Positions 1 to 5,955 of a stretch of DNA of 7,706 bases are shown here, one piece after another. The notes beneath the pieces were generated by a model. That model was given only the letters and a program-made list of their open reading frames with translations. It was not told the origin of the DNA and ran no database searches. The stretch spans positions 1 to 7,706 of the forward strand of contig JALFHA010000298.1 in assembly GCA_022776785.1 (NCBI GenBank), written 5' to 3'. The stretch is from Clostridiales bacterium. GTDB lineage: Bacteria; Bacillota; Clostridia; Christensenellales; Aristaeellaceae. Within the stretch, counting starts at the first letter, position 1; the number at the start of each line of letters is the position of its first letter. Made by a program: the position numbers and the translations under genes.

Positions 1-11
1 CTCAAGCAGGT

Positions 12-27
12 TTGGGCGGCAGCCCAA
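12..27. other. Short hairpin of unknown role at left edge
   Basis: TTGGGC (12-17) and GCCCAA (22-27) form a perfect 6-bp stem with a 4-base loop. No T-tract follows on either strand, so I do not call it a terminator. It lies beyond the likely terminator of the ypeB operon. It may belong to the next locus, which is outside the window. No coding region was found in positions 1-212. Confidence 0.3.
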
Positions 28-43
28 TGTTCCCTTATTGTTC

Positions 44-94
44 AAAAGAAAAAGCAGTTTCAGAGCAGGATGCGAAGCATCCTACGATTGAAAC
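44..94 (-). terminator. Rho-independent terminator of the ypeB operon
   Basis: Read on the minus strand, an outer stem GTTTCA/TGAAAC (57-62 with 89-94) encloses a perfect 7-bp inner hairpin, AGGATGC-TTC-GCATCCT (67-83). After three bases comes the T-tract TTTTTCTTTT (complement of about 44-53). It lies about 120 nt after the ypeB stop codon and faces the right way to end the leftward transcript. The two-part stem with a bulge is less usual than a single long stem, but the T-tract makes termination likely. Confidence 0.65.
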
Positions 95-142
95 GGGGCT
101 GATTCTGCAAAGCTAGATTTTAGCCGCAAAATAGTATCACTC

Positions 143-173
143 CATATCGCCGCATCATATCGCTCATATATCG
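143..173. repeat. Cluster of CATATCGC-like direct repeats
   Basis: CATATCGC occurs at 143-150 and 156-163, and a variant CATATATCG follows at 165-173. The starts are 13 and 9 bp apart. The cluster sits in the 3' untranslated region of ypeB between two hairpins. It could be a protein-binding site or AT-rich sequence without function; three imperfect copies are weak evidence. Confidence 0.35.
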
Positions 174-174
174 T

Positions 175-201
175 GAGGGGAGACGCGCTGCGCCTCCCCT
201 C
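175..201 (-). terminator. Strong hairpin just after ypeB stop, no T-tract
   Basis: Arms 175-186 and 190-201 form a 12-bp stem with a 3-base loop. In the minus-strand RNA the single imperfect position is a G-U pair, whereas in plus-strand RNA it would be an A-C mismatch, so the fold fits a leftward transcript better. It starts 11 nt past the ypeB stop. The sequence after it (ACGATATATG) has no T-run, so it may stabilise the 3' end of the mRNA or act as a weak first terminator ahead of the one at 44-94. Confidence 0.5.
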
Positions 202-212
202 GTCTCCGTCAT

Positions 213-1529
213 TCAGACGGCCGCCTCGCCGTCCGCGGTCTGCGTCACGCGCAGGATGTCCGCAGCCTCGCCGGTCCTTGCATCGATGAACACATAGTAC
301 TTCGCGCCGCCGAACGTTCCCTCAAAGCCCCAGCACAGCCGCTCACCGTCCGTCTGCGGGATGACGCACAGGCGGCTGCTCTGCACCTCCAGCCTGCCAG
401 AGAGCATCTGACGCGCCCGCTCCCTTGTGATGACCGGCTCAAGGCTGCTGCGCTCGGCATGGTTCGTCAGGTATTGCGAGCACTCCGCGCCGACGACCGT
501 ACCGCTGTCCATGCTCACCTGCACCTTGACCTGATCGGGATAGAGCAGCACGCCGTCCTGCACGCTGGCAAAGTTCGCCACCGTCATGCCGTCGTAGCTC
601 TGCACGAAGCAGGGCTCCATCTCGCCAAAGCCCATATCCGCCAGATAGACCTTCGCCCGTGCAAGGCACTCCTCCTCCGAAAGCCGTGTCCCGAAGGCCG
701 CCTGCTCGGGCACCATCCAGAGCAGATGACCGCCGCGCCGCGTCACCTGCACGCTGACGATGCCCTCCTGCCCCTTGGCCGTGAAGCCGTATGCCTCGAA
801 TGTGCCGCCGCTGTCCGCCGCGTCCTCCACGCGGTCGGCCGTCGTGCCCGCATAGCGCGCCGCCGCCTGCCGCGCCTGCTCGCGGGTGATCGCCTCGCCC
901 GTCAGTCCCAGAGCAAGGCCCGTGCGCCTGCCGTCGGAGAAGGGGCCGTCATAGATGAGCGACGGGTATTCCACGCCCTCCTGCCCGCCCTGCTCCGGCC
1001 AGCTCTGCGTCTGCGCGTCCGCCGTGAGCGCATCCGGCGGCGCATCCATCATCTGCGCACCGGCCTGCGTCAGCTGCTCGTTGAGCACGCGGCAGGCTGT
1101 GAGCATCTGCGAAATCTGCGTCTCATCGTCGCTGGTGAGCATCCCGCCGCGCGATGCCTGCGCCGCCAGCGTCATGGCATAGTCGCCGATCTGCCCGGCG
1201 AACTTCATCATGCCCCCGGCCTGCTCCGCGCCGATGGGCAGGCGGGCGAGGCCGCTCTCCACATGCTGAGCCAGCAGCGCCGTCTCGCCCAGCAGCGCCA
1301 CGCTCTGCTCCGCGCCGGAGGCCAGCAGCAGCTTGGCGAGGTTCACCTCGATATCTGCCATGGCAGCCGTCACGTCCGCCATCTCGCGCTGACGCTGCGC
1401 CGTCTGCTCCGCGCTGAGCGCCCGGTTGTGCGCGGCCTGCGCCATGTTGATCGCCAGCGACGCGCCAAGCGCCAGCGTCAGCGCGAAGGCCAGCACCATC
1501 GGCGCGCCCTGCTTTCCCTCCTGCCTCAA
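213..1529 (-). CDS. ypeB: Germination protein YpeB
   Basis: YpeB is the partner of the cortex-lytic enzyme SleB. In Bacillus the two depend on each other for accumulation in the dormant spore, and YpeB is thought to restrain SleB until germination. This copy is 438 aa, close to the family's usual 450 or so. A short N-terminal tail precedes one hydrophobic segment (about residues 11-31), which is probably a signal anchor. A helical Gln/Glu/Ala-rich region follows (about 32-165), then the family hallmark YPSLIYDGPFSDGR (188-201). The C-terminal half is PepSY-like, with ITREQA and ITRERARQML segments and YYVFIDARTG (421-430) near the end. I chose a TTG start because GGAGG lies 8 nt upstream; a longer reading to 1604 would overlap sleB by nearly 60 nt with no better ribosome site. 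It follows sleB by 17 bp, so the two are almost certainly cotranscribed. The assignment rests on sequence hallmarks plus the sleB neighbour. Confidence 0.9.
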   Translation of the reverse strand: MRQEGKQGAPMVLAFALTLALGASLAINMAQAAHNRALSAEQTAQRQREMADVTAAMADIEVNLAKLLLASGAEQSVALLGETALLAQHVESGLARLPIGAEQAGGMMKFAGQIGDYAMTLAAQASRGGMLTSDDETQISQMLTACRVLNEQLTQAGAQMMDAPPDALTADAQTQSWPEQGGQEGVEYPSLIYDGPFSDGRRTGLALGLTGEAITREQARQAAARYAGTTADRVEDAADSGGTFEAYGFTAKGQEGIVSVQVTRRGGHLLWMVPEQAAFGTRLSEEECLARAKVYLADMGFGEMEPCFVQSYDGMTVANFASVQDGVLLYPDQVKVQVSMDSGTVVGAECSQYLTNHAERSSLEPVITRERARQMLSGRLEVQSSRLCVIPQTDGERLCWGFEGTFGGAKYYVFIDARTGEAADILRVTQTADGEAAV

Positions 1530-1531
1530 TG

Positions 1532-1543
1532 CCTCTCCCTCCC
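1532..1543 (-). promoter_or_regulatory. Ribosome binding site fixing the ypeB TTG start
   Basis: The minus strand reads GGGAGGGAGAGG here, in the 17-bp gap after the sleB stop. Its GGAGG core (1538-1542) is 8 nt from the TTG at 1527-1529. The next in-frame ATG, 10 codons later, has its nearest GGAGG about 16 nt away, which is too far. Confidence 0.65.
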
Positions 1544-1546
1544 GCG

Positions 1547-2233
1547 TCAGACCGCGAAGCTGTGGTCGCCGATGGTCAGGCGCACCTCGCGCGACCAGAT
1601 CCACGAGGACGTCGCCGTGGACGGATTATAGTAGTAGAGACAGCCGCCCGTCGGGTCCCAGCCGTTGAGCGCATCGCGGGCGGCGCGCCGGCTCTGCTCG
1701 TTGGGCGTGAGGTTGATCTGCCCGTCCTTCACCGCGTCGAACGCGCCGGACTGGTAGATGACCCCCGCCAGCGTGTTGGGAAACTTGCTGCTGCGCACGC
1801 GGTTGAGCACCACCGCGCCCACGGCCACCATGCCGACATAGGGCTCGCCGCGCGCCTCGCCGTGAATCAGCCGTGCCAGCAGCTCCACGTCGCTCTGATA
1901 GGAGGATGCCGACGAGGACGATGCGGCCACGCTGCCACCACTCAGGCTGATGCCCATCGCCGCTGCCGTCGCGCTGCCGACCACGCCGTCGGCGCGCAGG
2001 CCGTTCTTCTGCTGGAAGCGCACCACCGCGTCATACGTCGCCTGTCCGAATACGCCGTCCACCGCGCCGGAATAATAGCCCCACTGGCTCAGCTTCTGCT
2101 GAACCTGTCGCACCTTGTCGCCCGTATCGCCCCAGCCCACGGCCGCCAAGGCCTGCTGCGCGCCCATGAGCAGCAGCAGCGCCGCCGCCAGCAGGCCCGC
2201 CGCCGCGCGCACGGCCAAACGATGCCCCCTCAC
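1547..2233 (-). CDS. sleB: Spore cortex-lytic enzyme SleB
   Basis: SleB is a lytic transglycosylase that cleaves spore cortex peptidoglycan (muramic-delta-lactam containing) during germination. The product is 228 aa. A signal peptide ends near ALA (28-30). A peptidoglycan-binding type 1 domain follows (about 33-94; DTGDKVRQVQQKL, DGVFGQATYDAVVRFQ). A Ser/Ala linker (about 98-112) leads to the Hydrolase_2 catalytic domain (about 114-228). That domain contains HGEARGEPY with E126 as the likely catalytic glutamate, VAVGAVVLNRV (136-146) and the GVIYQSGAF segment (157-165). Length and domain order match the family. The GTG start overlaps the stop of the upstream small gene (GTGA) and has GGAGAGG about 10 nt before it, so translation is probably coupled. 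ypeB follows immediately, the conserved arrangement in spore formers. Expression is expected late in the forespore. No key residue appears to be missing. Confidence 0.95.
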   Translation of the reverse strand: MRGHRLAVRAAAGLLAAALLLLMGAQQALAAVGWGDTGDKVRQVQQKLSQWGYYSGAVDGVFGQATYDAVVRFQQKNGLRADGVVGSATAAAMGISLSGGSVAASSSSASSYQSDVELLARLIHGEARGEPYVGMVAVGAVVLNRVRSSKFPNTLAGVIYQSGAFDAVKDGQINLTPNEQSRRAARDALNGWDPTGGCLYYYNPSTATSSWIWSREVRLTIGDHSFAV

Positions 2234-2424
2234 AGCAGCACCGCCTCTCCGGCGTCCTCATCCTCGGGCGCATCCGCCTCGCCGGGCGTGGCGGTTTGCT
2301 CCCACGGCAGCGGCAGCTGCGGGAAGACCATGCGGAAAAACACGCTCTGCGCGCCCTGCGGCGGGCGGAGCGCCGCCAGCAGCAGCCCAGCAGACAGCAG
2401 CAGCACAAGAAAAAGGCGACCCAT
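2230..2424 (-). CDS. Small membrane-anchored or secreted protein, unknown
   Basis: I do not recognise this 64-aa product. A strongly hydrophobic N-terminus (LFLVLLLSAGLLLAAL, about residues 4-19) would act as a signal peptide or membrane anchor. A short Pro/aromatic stretch follows (FFRMVFPQLPLPW, about 30-42), then a very acidic tail (EADAPEDEDAGEA). I chose the ATG at 2422-2424 because AAGGGAG sits 8 nt upstream. Earlier in-frame GTG and ATG codons (to 2445) lack a good ribosome site, and the ATG two codons upstream is too close to that site. The stop codon overlaps the sleB GTG start, which argues for a real, cotranslated gene. From position alone I infer a link to spore germination: export across the inner forespore membrane next to SleB and YpeB. 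It could instead be a coupling leader with no function of its own. Confidence 0.65.
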   Translation of the reverse strand: MGRLFLVLLLSAGLLLAALRPPQGAQSVFFRMVFPQLPLPWEQTATPGEADAPEDEDAGEAVLL

Positions 2425-2465
2425 GCGCATCGCTCCCTTCATCACTCATCAGGATTGATGCACAC

Positions 2466-2494
2466 AGGTTCGCCCAAAGCCACGGAAATTATAC
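2466..2494 (-). promoter_or_regulatory. Candidate forespore (SigF/SigG-type) promoter for the sleB operon
   Basis: On the minus strand GTATA (complement of 2490-2494) fits the SigF/SigG -35 pattern GHATR. After 15 bp, GGCGAACCT (complement of 2466-2474) fits the Bacillus SigF -10 pattern GGHRARHTX at all but one specified position. The SigG -10 pattern fits poorly at 18-bp spacing. Transcription would begin about 35 nt before the small gene's ATG. Bacillus sleB is forespore-expressed, so the placement makes sense. The GTATA also lies within a TATAAT, but I see no usable SigA -35 upstream of it. This rests on recalled consensus patterns and is only a candidate. Confidence 0.4.
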
Positions 2495-3382
2495 TCAAAC
2501 CTCTTCGATCACCACGCCGCTCTCCGCCGTGCGCATCATGCGGCACGATGGATACGTCTCCCGCAGCGCCTGATACGCCTTCCGGCACAGCCCCGCATGG
2601 CGGAACACGCCGAAGACCGCCGAGCCGCTGCCCGTCATGCGCGCGCCCTCCGCGCCCGCCGCCTCGATGGCGCGAATCGCCCGGTCGATCTCCGGGCGCA
2701 TCTGCCGGGAGACGGGCTCGAGCACGTTGCCCAGGCTCTTCGCCAGCAGGCGCACATTGCCGCGCTCCAGCGCACGCTGAGCGGCCTCGTTGTCGGGCCT
2801 GTCCTCATCGCGGATGCCCTGCTCGTGCAGCGCGGTGAAGACCTCCTTCGTCGAGAGCCCGCGGCACGGCTGGAACGCCACCAGATACAGCGGCTTGCCC
2901 AGCGCAATCGAGGTCAGCCGTTCACCCACGCCCTGCGCGCGCGCAAGCCCGCCCCGCACGCAGAAGGGGACGTCCGCGCCGATCGTCAGGCCGATGCGTT
3001 CCAGCTCCGCCGTGTCAAGCCCCAGTTCCCAGAGCCGGTTGAGCCCGTGCAGCGTAGCCGCCGCATCGCTGCTGCCGCCGCCCATGCCCGCCGCCACGGG
3101 GATGAACTTGCGCAGCGTGATGGCCGCGCCGCCCGTCGTGCCCGTCGCGCTTTGCAGGGCACGCGCCGCGCGCAGCACGAGGTTGCTCTCGTCCGCCGGG
3201 ACGAACGCGCCGCCCGCCGTGCGCACGCTGAGCGTCAGCCCCTGCGCAGGCCGCATCGTCATCTGATCGCAGAGCGTGACGGACTGCATCAGCATGTCCA
3301 GATCGTGATATCCATTGGGCAGCGTGCCCACTACGTCAAGCGTCCAGTTGATTTTGGCGCGCGCCTGTATATTGAGCGTCAT
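2495..3382 (-). CDS. ispE: 4-diphosphocytidyl-2-C-methyl-D-erythritol kinase
   Basis: IspE phosphorylates 4-diphosphocytidyl-2-C-methyl-D-erythritol at the 2-hydroxyl using ATP. This is the fourth step of the MEP pathway to isopentenyl diphosphate, in the cytoplasm. The 295-aa product has the GHMP-kinase layout. ARAKIN near the N-terminus carries K10, and GYHDLDMLMQSV (24-35) binds substrate in the family. The ATP loop is PVAAGMGGGSSDAA (95-108), GADVPF (135-140) carries the catalytic D137, and MTGSGSAVFG (249-258) is the C-terminal GHMP motif. All expected residues are present and the length is typical. I chose the ATG at 3380-3382 because it opens directly into the conserved MTLNIQARAKIN and has AGGAAAGGAAG upstream. 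An extension to 3460 would run through the promoter. The spore gene cluster begins 70 bp downstream with no clear terminator between, so read-through is possible. Confidence 0.96.
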   Translation of the reverse strand: MTLNIQARAKINWTLDVVGTLPNGYHDLDMLMQSVTLCDQMTMRPAQGLTLSVRTAGGAFVPADESNLVLRAARALQSATGTTGGAAITLRKFIPVAAGMGGGSSDAAATLHGLNRLWELGLDTAELERIGLTIGADVPFCVRGGLARAQGVGERLTSIALGKPLYLVAFQPCRGLSTKEVFTALHEQGIRDEDRPDNEAAQRALERGNVRLLAKSLGNVLEPVSRQMRPEIDRAIRAIEAAGAEGARMTGSGSAVFGVFRHAGLCRKAYQALRETYPSCRMMRTAESGVVIEEV

Positions 3383-3431
3383 CGCTGTTTTCTTCCTTTC
3401 CTCCGCACCGCAAGCGGCTTTTTCCTCTGTT

Positions 3432-3460
3432 ATTGTATCACACAGCGCCCTCCCGCGCAA
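3432..3460 (-). promoter_or_regulatory. SigA-type promoter for ispE
   Basis: On the minus strand the -10 is TACAAT (complement of 3432-3437, 5 of 6 to consensus) and the -35 is TTGCGC (complement of 3455-3460), with a 17-bp spacer. The -35 matches only in TTG. Transcription would start about 45 nt upstream of the ispE ATG, leaving a short leader that contains the ribosome site. Confidence 0.5.
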
Positions 3461-3482
3461 CGCAGGCTGCTCTGTCTGCGGG

Positions 3483-3596
3483 TTTTCTCCACCTTTTCTC
3501 CATTTTCCTGTTCATAAACCCGATAAAACCGATTTATTCCTCCACTTTATCCACATATTACAGCATTTTATTCGAATAGTTCTCCACACATCCACA
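3483..3596 (+). promoter_or_regulatory. AT-rich block with DnaA-box-like repeats
   Basis: This stretch is about 35% GC inside an otherwise GC-rich window. It holds one perfect DnaA box, TTATCCACA (3547-3555), and a one-mismatch copy, TTCTCCACA (3580-3588), three helical turns away. Weaker relatives on the same strand are ACATCCACA (3588-3596), TTCTCCACC (3485-3493) and TTCTCCATT (3496-3504). The last two lie within an 11-bp-spaced repeat of TTTTCTCCA. An imperfect 9-bp tandem, ATAAACCCG/ATAAAACCG, lies at 3514-3531. It sits between the divergent ispE and YitT-family promoters. It may bind DnaA or another regulator. There is no dnaA, dnaN or rpmH nearby to support calling it the chromosomal origin. 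Confidence 0.4.
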
Positions 3597-3610
3597 TTTC
3601 CGGAGCAGAT

Positions 3611-3639
3611 TTGACAAAGCGGCGCATCTATGATAAGGT
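3611..3639 (+). promoter_or_regulatory. Promoter for the YitT-family gene
   Basis: A perfect TTGACA -35 (3611-3616) is followed after 17 bp by TAAGGT (3634-3639), which matches TATAAT at three positions including the key first, second and last bases. The start point would fall near 3646. That is beyond the ATG at 3640 and so favours the downstream TTG start of the gene. The -35 is strong, the -10 is not. Confidence 0.45.
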
Positions 3640-3658
3640 ATGGAACATCATCATTCAC

Positions 3659-3666
3659 GGAAAGGA
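3659..3666 (+). promoter_or_regulatory. Ribosome binding site fixing the YitT-family TTG start
   Basis: GGAAAGGA lies 9 nt before the TTG at 3676-3678. The alternative ATG at 3640 has only AAGG one base before it, too close to serve, and lies upstream of the predicted transcription start. Confidence 0.5.
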
Positions 3667-3675
3667 TTTGTTAGC

Positions 3676-4305
3676 TTGTCTTCCCCGTTTCGTTCCCTGC
3701 CCGTCAGGAAGCTCCTCACAGCGCTGCTGGGCAGCGCCATCCTCGCCTTCGGGCTGTGCCATGTACACGCATATTCCGGCGTGACGGAGGGCGGCGTGCT
3801 CGGGCTGACGCTGCTTTTGCAGCACTGGCTGGGCATCTCGCCCTCCGCCTCCGGGCTTGTGCTCAATGCGGCCTGCTATCTGGCGGGCTGGCGCACGCTG
3901 GGTCGGTCATTTGTGCTGATTTCTCTCGTCGCGGGCGGCGGCTTCTCGCTGTTTTATGCGCTCTTTGAGCTGCTGCCGCCCATGTTTCCCATGCTGGCGG
4001 GCCACCCGCTGGCGGCAGCCGTCGCAGGCGCGCTGTTCGTGGGCGTGGGCGTGGGCCTGAGCGTGCGCGCGGGCGGCGCGCCCGGCGGCGACGACGCGCT
4101 GGCTATGACGCTCAGCGCGCTGCTGCACGCGCCCATCGAGCGCATCTATCTGGCGAGCGACTTGATCGTGCTCGCGCTTTCGGCGAGCTATCTGCCGCCG
4201 GCCAATCTCGCCTGCTCGCTGCTGACGGTCGTTCTCTCCGGACAGCTCATCGGGCTCATTCAGCGGATTCCCTGCGCGCGCGTCAAGGGCGGCGCGCGTT
4301 CCTGA
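3676..4305 (+). CDS. Short YitT-family (DUF161) membrane protein
   Basis: The product is 209 aa and almost wholly hydrophobic, with about six or seven membrane segments (roughly 14-34, 38-52, 56-72, 77-98, 110-130, 155-173, 176-196). Two stretches recall the duplicated YitT/DUF161 pattern. GVTEGGVLGLTLLLQHWLG (35-53) is followed by ASGLVLNAACYLAGWRTLG (58-76). Later GGAPGGDDALAMTLSALL (133-150) is followed by a membrane segment starting with Asp (SDLIVLAL). Family members are inner-membrane proteins of unknown function, perhaps transporters. Typical YitT proteins (about 280 aa) end in a soluble DUF2179 domain, which is missing here; the protein ends soon after the last membrane segment, with a basic tail (ARVKGGARS). 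The TTG start is preferred over an in-frame ATG at 3640, which would add 12 residues. The gene stands alone between its own promoter and a strong terminator. Confidence 0.75.
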   Translation: MSSPFRSLPVRKLLTALLGSAILAFGLCHVHAYSGVTEGGVLGLTLLLQHWLGISPSASGLVLNAACYLAGWRTLGRSFVLISLVAGGGFSLFYALFELLPPMFPMLAGHPLAAAVAGALFVGVGVGLSVRAGGAPGGDDALAMTLSALLHAPIERIYLASDLIVLALSASYLPPANLACSLLTVVLSGQLIGLIQRIPCARVKGGARS

Positions 4306-4311
4306 AACATG

Positions 4312-4366
4312 CAGGCAGCCGGAGCTGTCTCCCCTGACGGGAAGGCTCCGGCTGCCTGTTGTTTTT
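4312..4366 (+). terminator. Strong Rho-independent terminator
   Basis: Arms 4312-4325 and 4345-4358 form a perfect 14-bp stem beginning CAGGCAGCC. The 19-base loop holds a small inner stem (TCCC/GGGA). TTGTTTTT follows at 4359-4366. It ends the rightward YitT-family gene 6 bp after its stop. Read leftward it lies just beyond the thrC stop, where the following bases (CATGTTTC) give only a poor T-tract, so any effect on thrC would be weaker. Confidence 0.9.
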
Positions 4367-4376
4367 CATATAGAGC

Positions 4377-5873
4377 TTATTTCCCAAGCACACCCAGCAC
4401 AGCCTGCTCCATACCGTCCTTCGGGCACACCGCCGTATGGCGGATGGGCAGCGTCGGCAGCGCGAGAATCTGCGGCGGCACAGCCGTGCCGGTCAGCGCG
4501 CTAAGCGCATCGCAGCAGGCAAAGTCATCCTTGCCCTGCACGGCCTGATGCCCGGCAATCGCCTCGAGCACCGACGCGCCGAATTTGTACGGGCTTGCCG
4601 TGGAGACGATGACCGCAGGCGCGCTGTCGCCCGTCTCCCGCCTGTAATCGCGCAGCACGGCGGAGGCCACGGCGGTATGGGTGTCCATCAAATAGCGATC
4701 CTCGCGCCATGCGCGGGCGATCTCCGCACGCACAGCCGCCTCGCCGGCGCAGCCCGCCGCGTAGCGCTCGCAGAGGCGCGCGTGCATGGCCGCATCGATC
4801 TGATAGCGCCGCTCGGTGCGCAGCGCCTCCATCAGCGCGGCAACCCGCTGAGCATCGCAGCCGCTCAGGTCATAGAGCAGGCGCTCGAGGTTCGAAGAGA
4901 TCAGGATGTCCATCGACGGGGAAATCGTCTTGTAGAACGCGCGGCTGCGGATATCATAGCAGCCCGTGCGGATGAAGTCGGTCAGCACGTTGTTTTCGTT
5001 GCTGGCGCAGATCAGCCGCCCGACGGGCAGCCCGGCCTTGCCCGCGTAATCCGCCGCGAGGATATCCCCGAAATTGCCGGTGGGCACGCAGAAATTAACC
5101 CTTTGCCCCATCTCAATGGCGCCTGCGGCCAGCAGGTCGGCGTAGGCGGAGAAGTAATACACAATCTGCGGCGCCAGACGGCCGAAGTTGATGGAATTGG
5201 CCGAGGAAAGCACGCGTCCCTGCGCATCCATTTCCCGGGCAAAGGCCGCATCCGAGAAGATGCGCTTGACGCCCGTTTGCGCGTCGTCGAAGTTGCCTTC
5301 CACGGCGATGACGTGCGTGTTGCTGCCGCCGGTCGTCACCATCTGCAGGCGCTGCGCCTGGCTCACGCCATTTTGGGGATAGAAGACGCAGCAGCGCGTC
5401 CCCGGCGCGTCGAGGAAGCCCTCCAGCGCCGCCTTGCCGGTGTCGCCGCTGGTCGCCACGAGGATGAAGATCTCCCGCTTCTCGCCCAGCATACGCGCGC
5501 TTTCCGCCAGCAGCCGCGGCAGAAGCTGGAGCGCCATGTCCTTGAAGGCGAGCGTCGGCCCGTGCCACAGCTCCAGTGCATAGGTGTCCCCTGCGATGGT
5601 CCTGACCGGGGCGACAGCCTCGCTGTCAAAGCCCGAGCCATAAGCCGCTGAGATGGCCGCGCACAGCGCATTCTCTCCGAAGTCCGGCAAAAAGCGCGAG
5701 AGCACGGCGTATGCGCGCTCCTGATAGCTCATCGGCACGAGCGCGAGCACGTCCTCACGGGAAAAGGCCGGGAACTGAGCGGGCGCATAGAGTCCCCCGT
5801 CAGGCGCAAGCCCGCGGAGAATGGCCTCTGCGGGCGAAACCGCGGCTGCGCCGCGCGTGGAAAGCATCTGCAT
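4377..5873 (-). CDS. thrC: Threonine synthase
   Basis: ThrC converts O-phospho-L-homoserine to L-threonine plus phosphate using pyridoxal phosphate. It is the last step of threonine synthesis, in the cytoplasm. The 498-aa product has the long (E. coli-type) arrangement. It starts with a threonine-synthase N-terminal region (STRG, AILRGLAPDGGLYAP, to about residue 85). HGPTLAFKDMA (104-114) supplies the PLP-binding K111. SGDTG (142-146), SANSINFGR (224-232) and the phosphate-binding PTGNFGD (264-270) follow, then ASNENNVLTDF (290-300) and ISPSMDI (317-323). No key residue is missing. The ATG at 5871-5873 is chosen because GGAGG lies 5 nt upstream; a second ATG two codons later is possible. An extension to 5999 would cross the upstream hairpin and the preceding gene's end. 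It lies 82 bp after the P-loop gene. No threonine T-box fits in that gap. Confidence 0.96.
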   Translation of the reverse strand: MQMLSTRGAAAVSPAEAILRGLAPDGGLYAPAQFPAFSREDVLALVPMSYQERAYAVLSRFLPDFGENALCAAISAAYGSGFDSEAVAPVRTIAGDTYALELWHGPTLAFKDMALQLLPRLLAESARMLGEKREIFILVATSGDTGKAALEGFLDAPGTRCCVFYPQNGVSQAQRLQMVTTGGSNTHVIAVEGNFDDAQTGVKRIFSDAAFAREMDAQGRVLSSANSINFGRLAPQIVYYFSAYADLLAAGAIEMGQRVNFCVPTGNFGDILAADYAGKAGLPVGRLICASNENNVLTDFIRTGCYDIRSRAFYKTISPSMDILISSNLERLLYDLSGCDAQRVAALMEALRTERRYQIDAAMHARLCERYAAGCAGEAAVRAEIARAWREDRYLMDTHTAVASAVLRDYRRETGDSAPAVIVSTASPYKFGASVLEAIAGHQAVQGKDDFACCDALSALTGTAVPPQILALPTLPIRHTAVCPKDGMEQAVLGVLGK

Positions 5874-5898
5874 ATTGTCCTCCGTTGCCTGAAAGCAA

Positions 5899-5943
5899 AA
5901 TGAAAATGATAAATAGAGCCGCCCCCTTTGCGGAAGCGGCTCT
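5899..5943 (-). terminator. Hairpin and T-rich tract between the P-loop gene and thrC
   Basis: AGAGCCGC (complement of 5936-5943) pairs perfectly with GCGGCTCT (complement of 5915-5922), an 8-bp stem with a 13-base loop. ATTTATCATTTTCATTTTG follows on the minus strand, T-rich but interrupted. It begins 12 bp past the P-loop gene stop and ends about 25 bp before thrC. It could terminate the first gene fully, or leak and set the thrC level. I see no convincing separate thrC promoter in the 82-bp gap, which favours leakage. Confidence 0.6.
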
Positions 5944-5955
5944 GAGACTGACCCG

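Noticed and set aside
459..1631. 390-aa plus-strand ORF opposite ypeB
   Set aside because: It is antisense to YpeB, rich in Arg/His/Ala as expected from the complement of GC-rich codons, and has no plausible domain. The same applies to the long plus-strand ORFs over sleB, ispE and thrC (1529-2458, 2597-3517, 4437-5651).
3483..3596. Chromosomal replication origin
   Set aside because: Only one exact DnaA box is present, and there is no dnaA, dnaN or rpmH in the window. The region is kept as a possible DnaA-binding cluster only.
3640..3675. ATG at 3640 as the YitT-family start
   Set aside because: It has no usable ribosome site and lies before the predicted transcription start. The TTG at 3676 has GGAAAGGA at 9 nt, and the extra 12 residues (MEHHHSRKGFVS) do not look like part of the family fold.
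5874..5955. Threonine-responsive T-box or peptide attenuator before thrC
   Set aside because: The 82-bp gap is too short for a T-box, and I saw no leader ORF rich in Thr codons. Only a simple hairpin with a T-rich tail is present.
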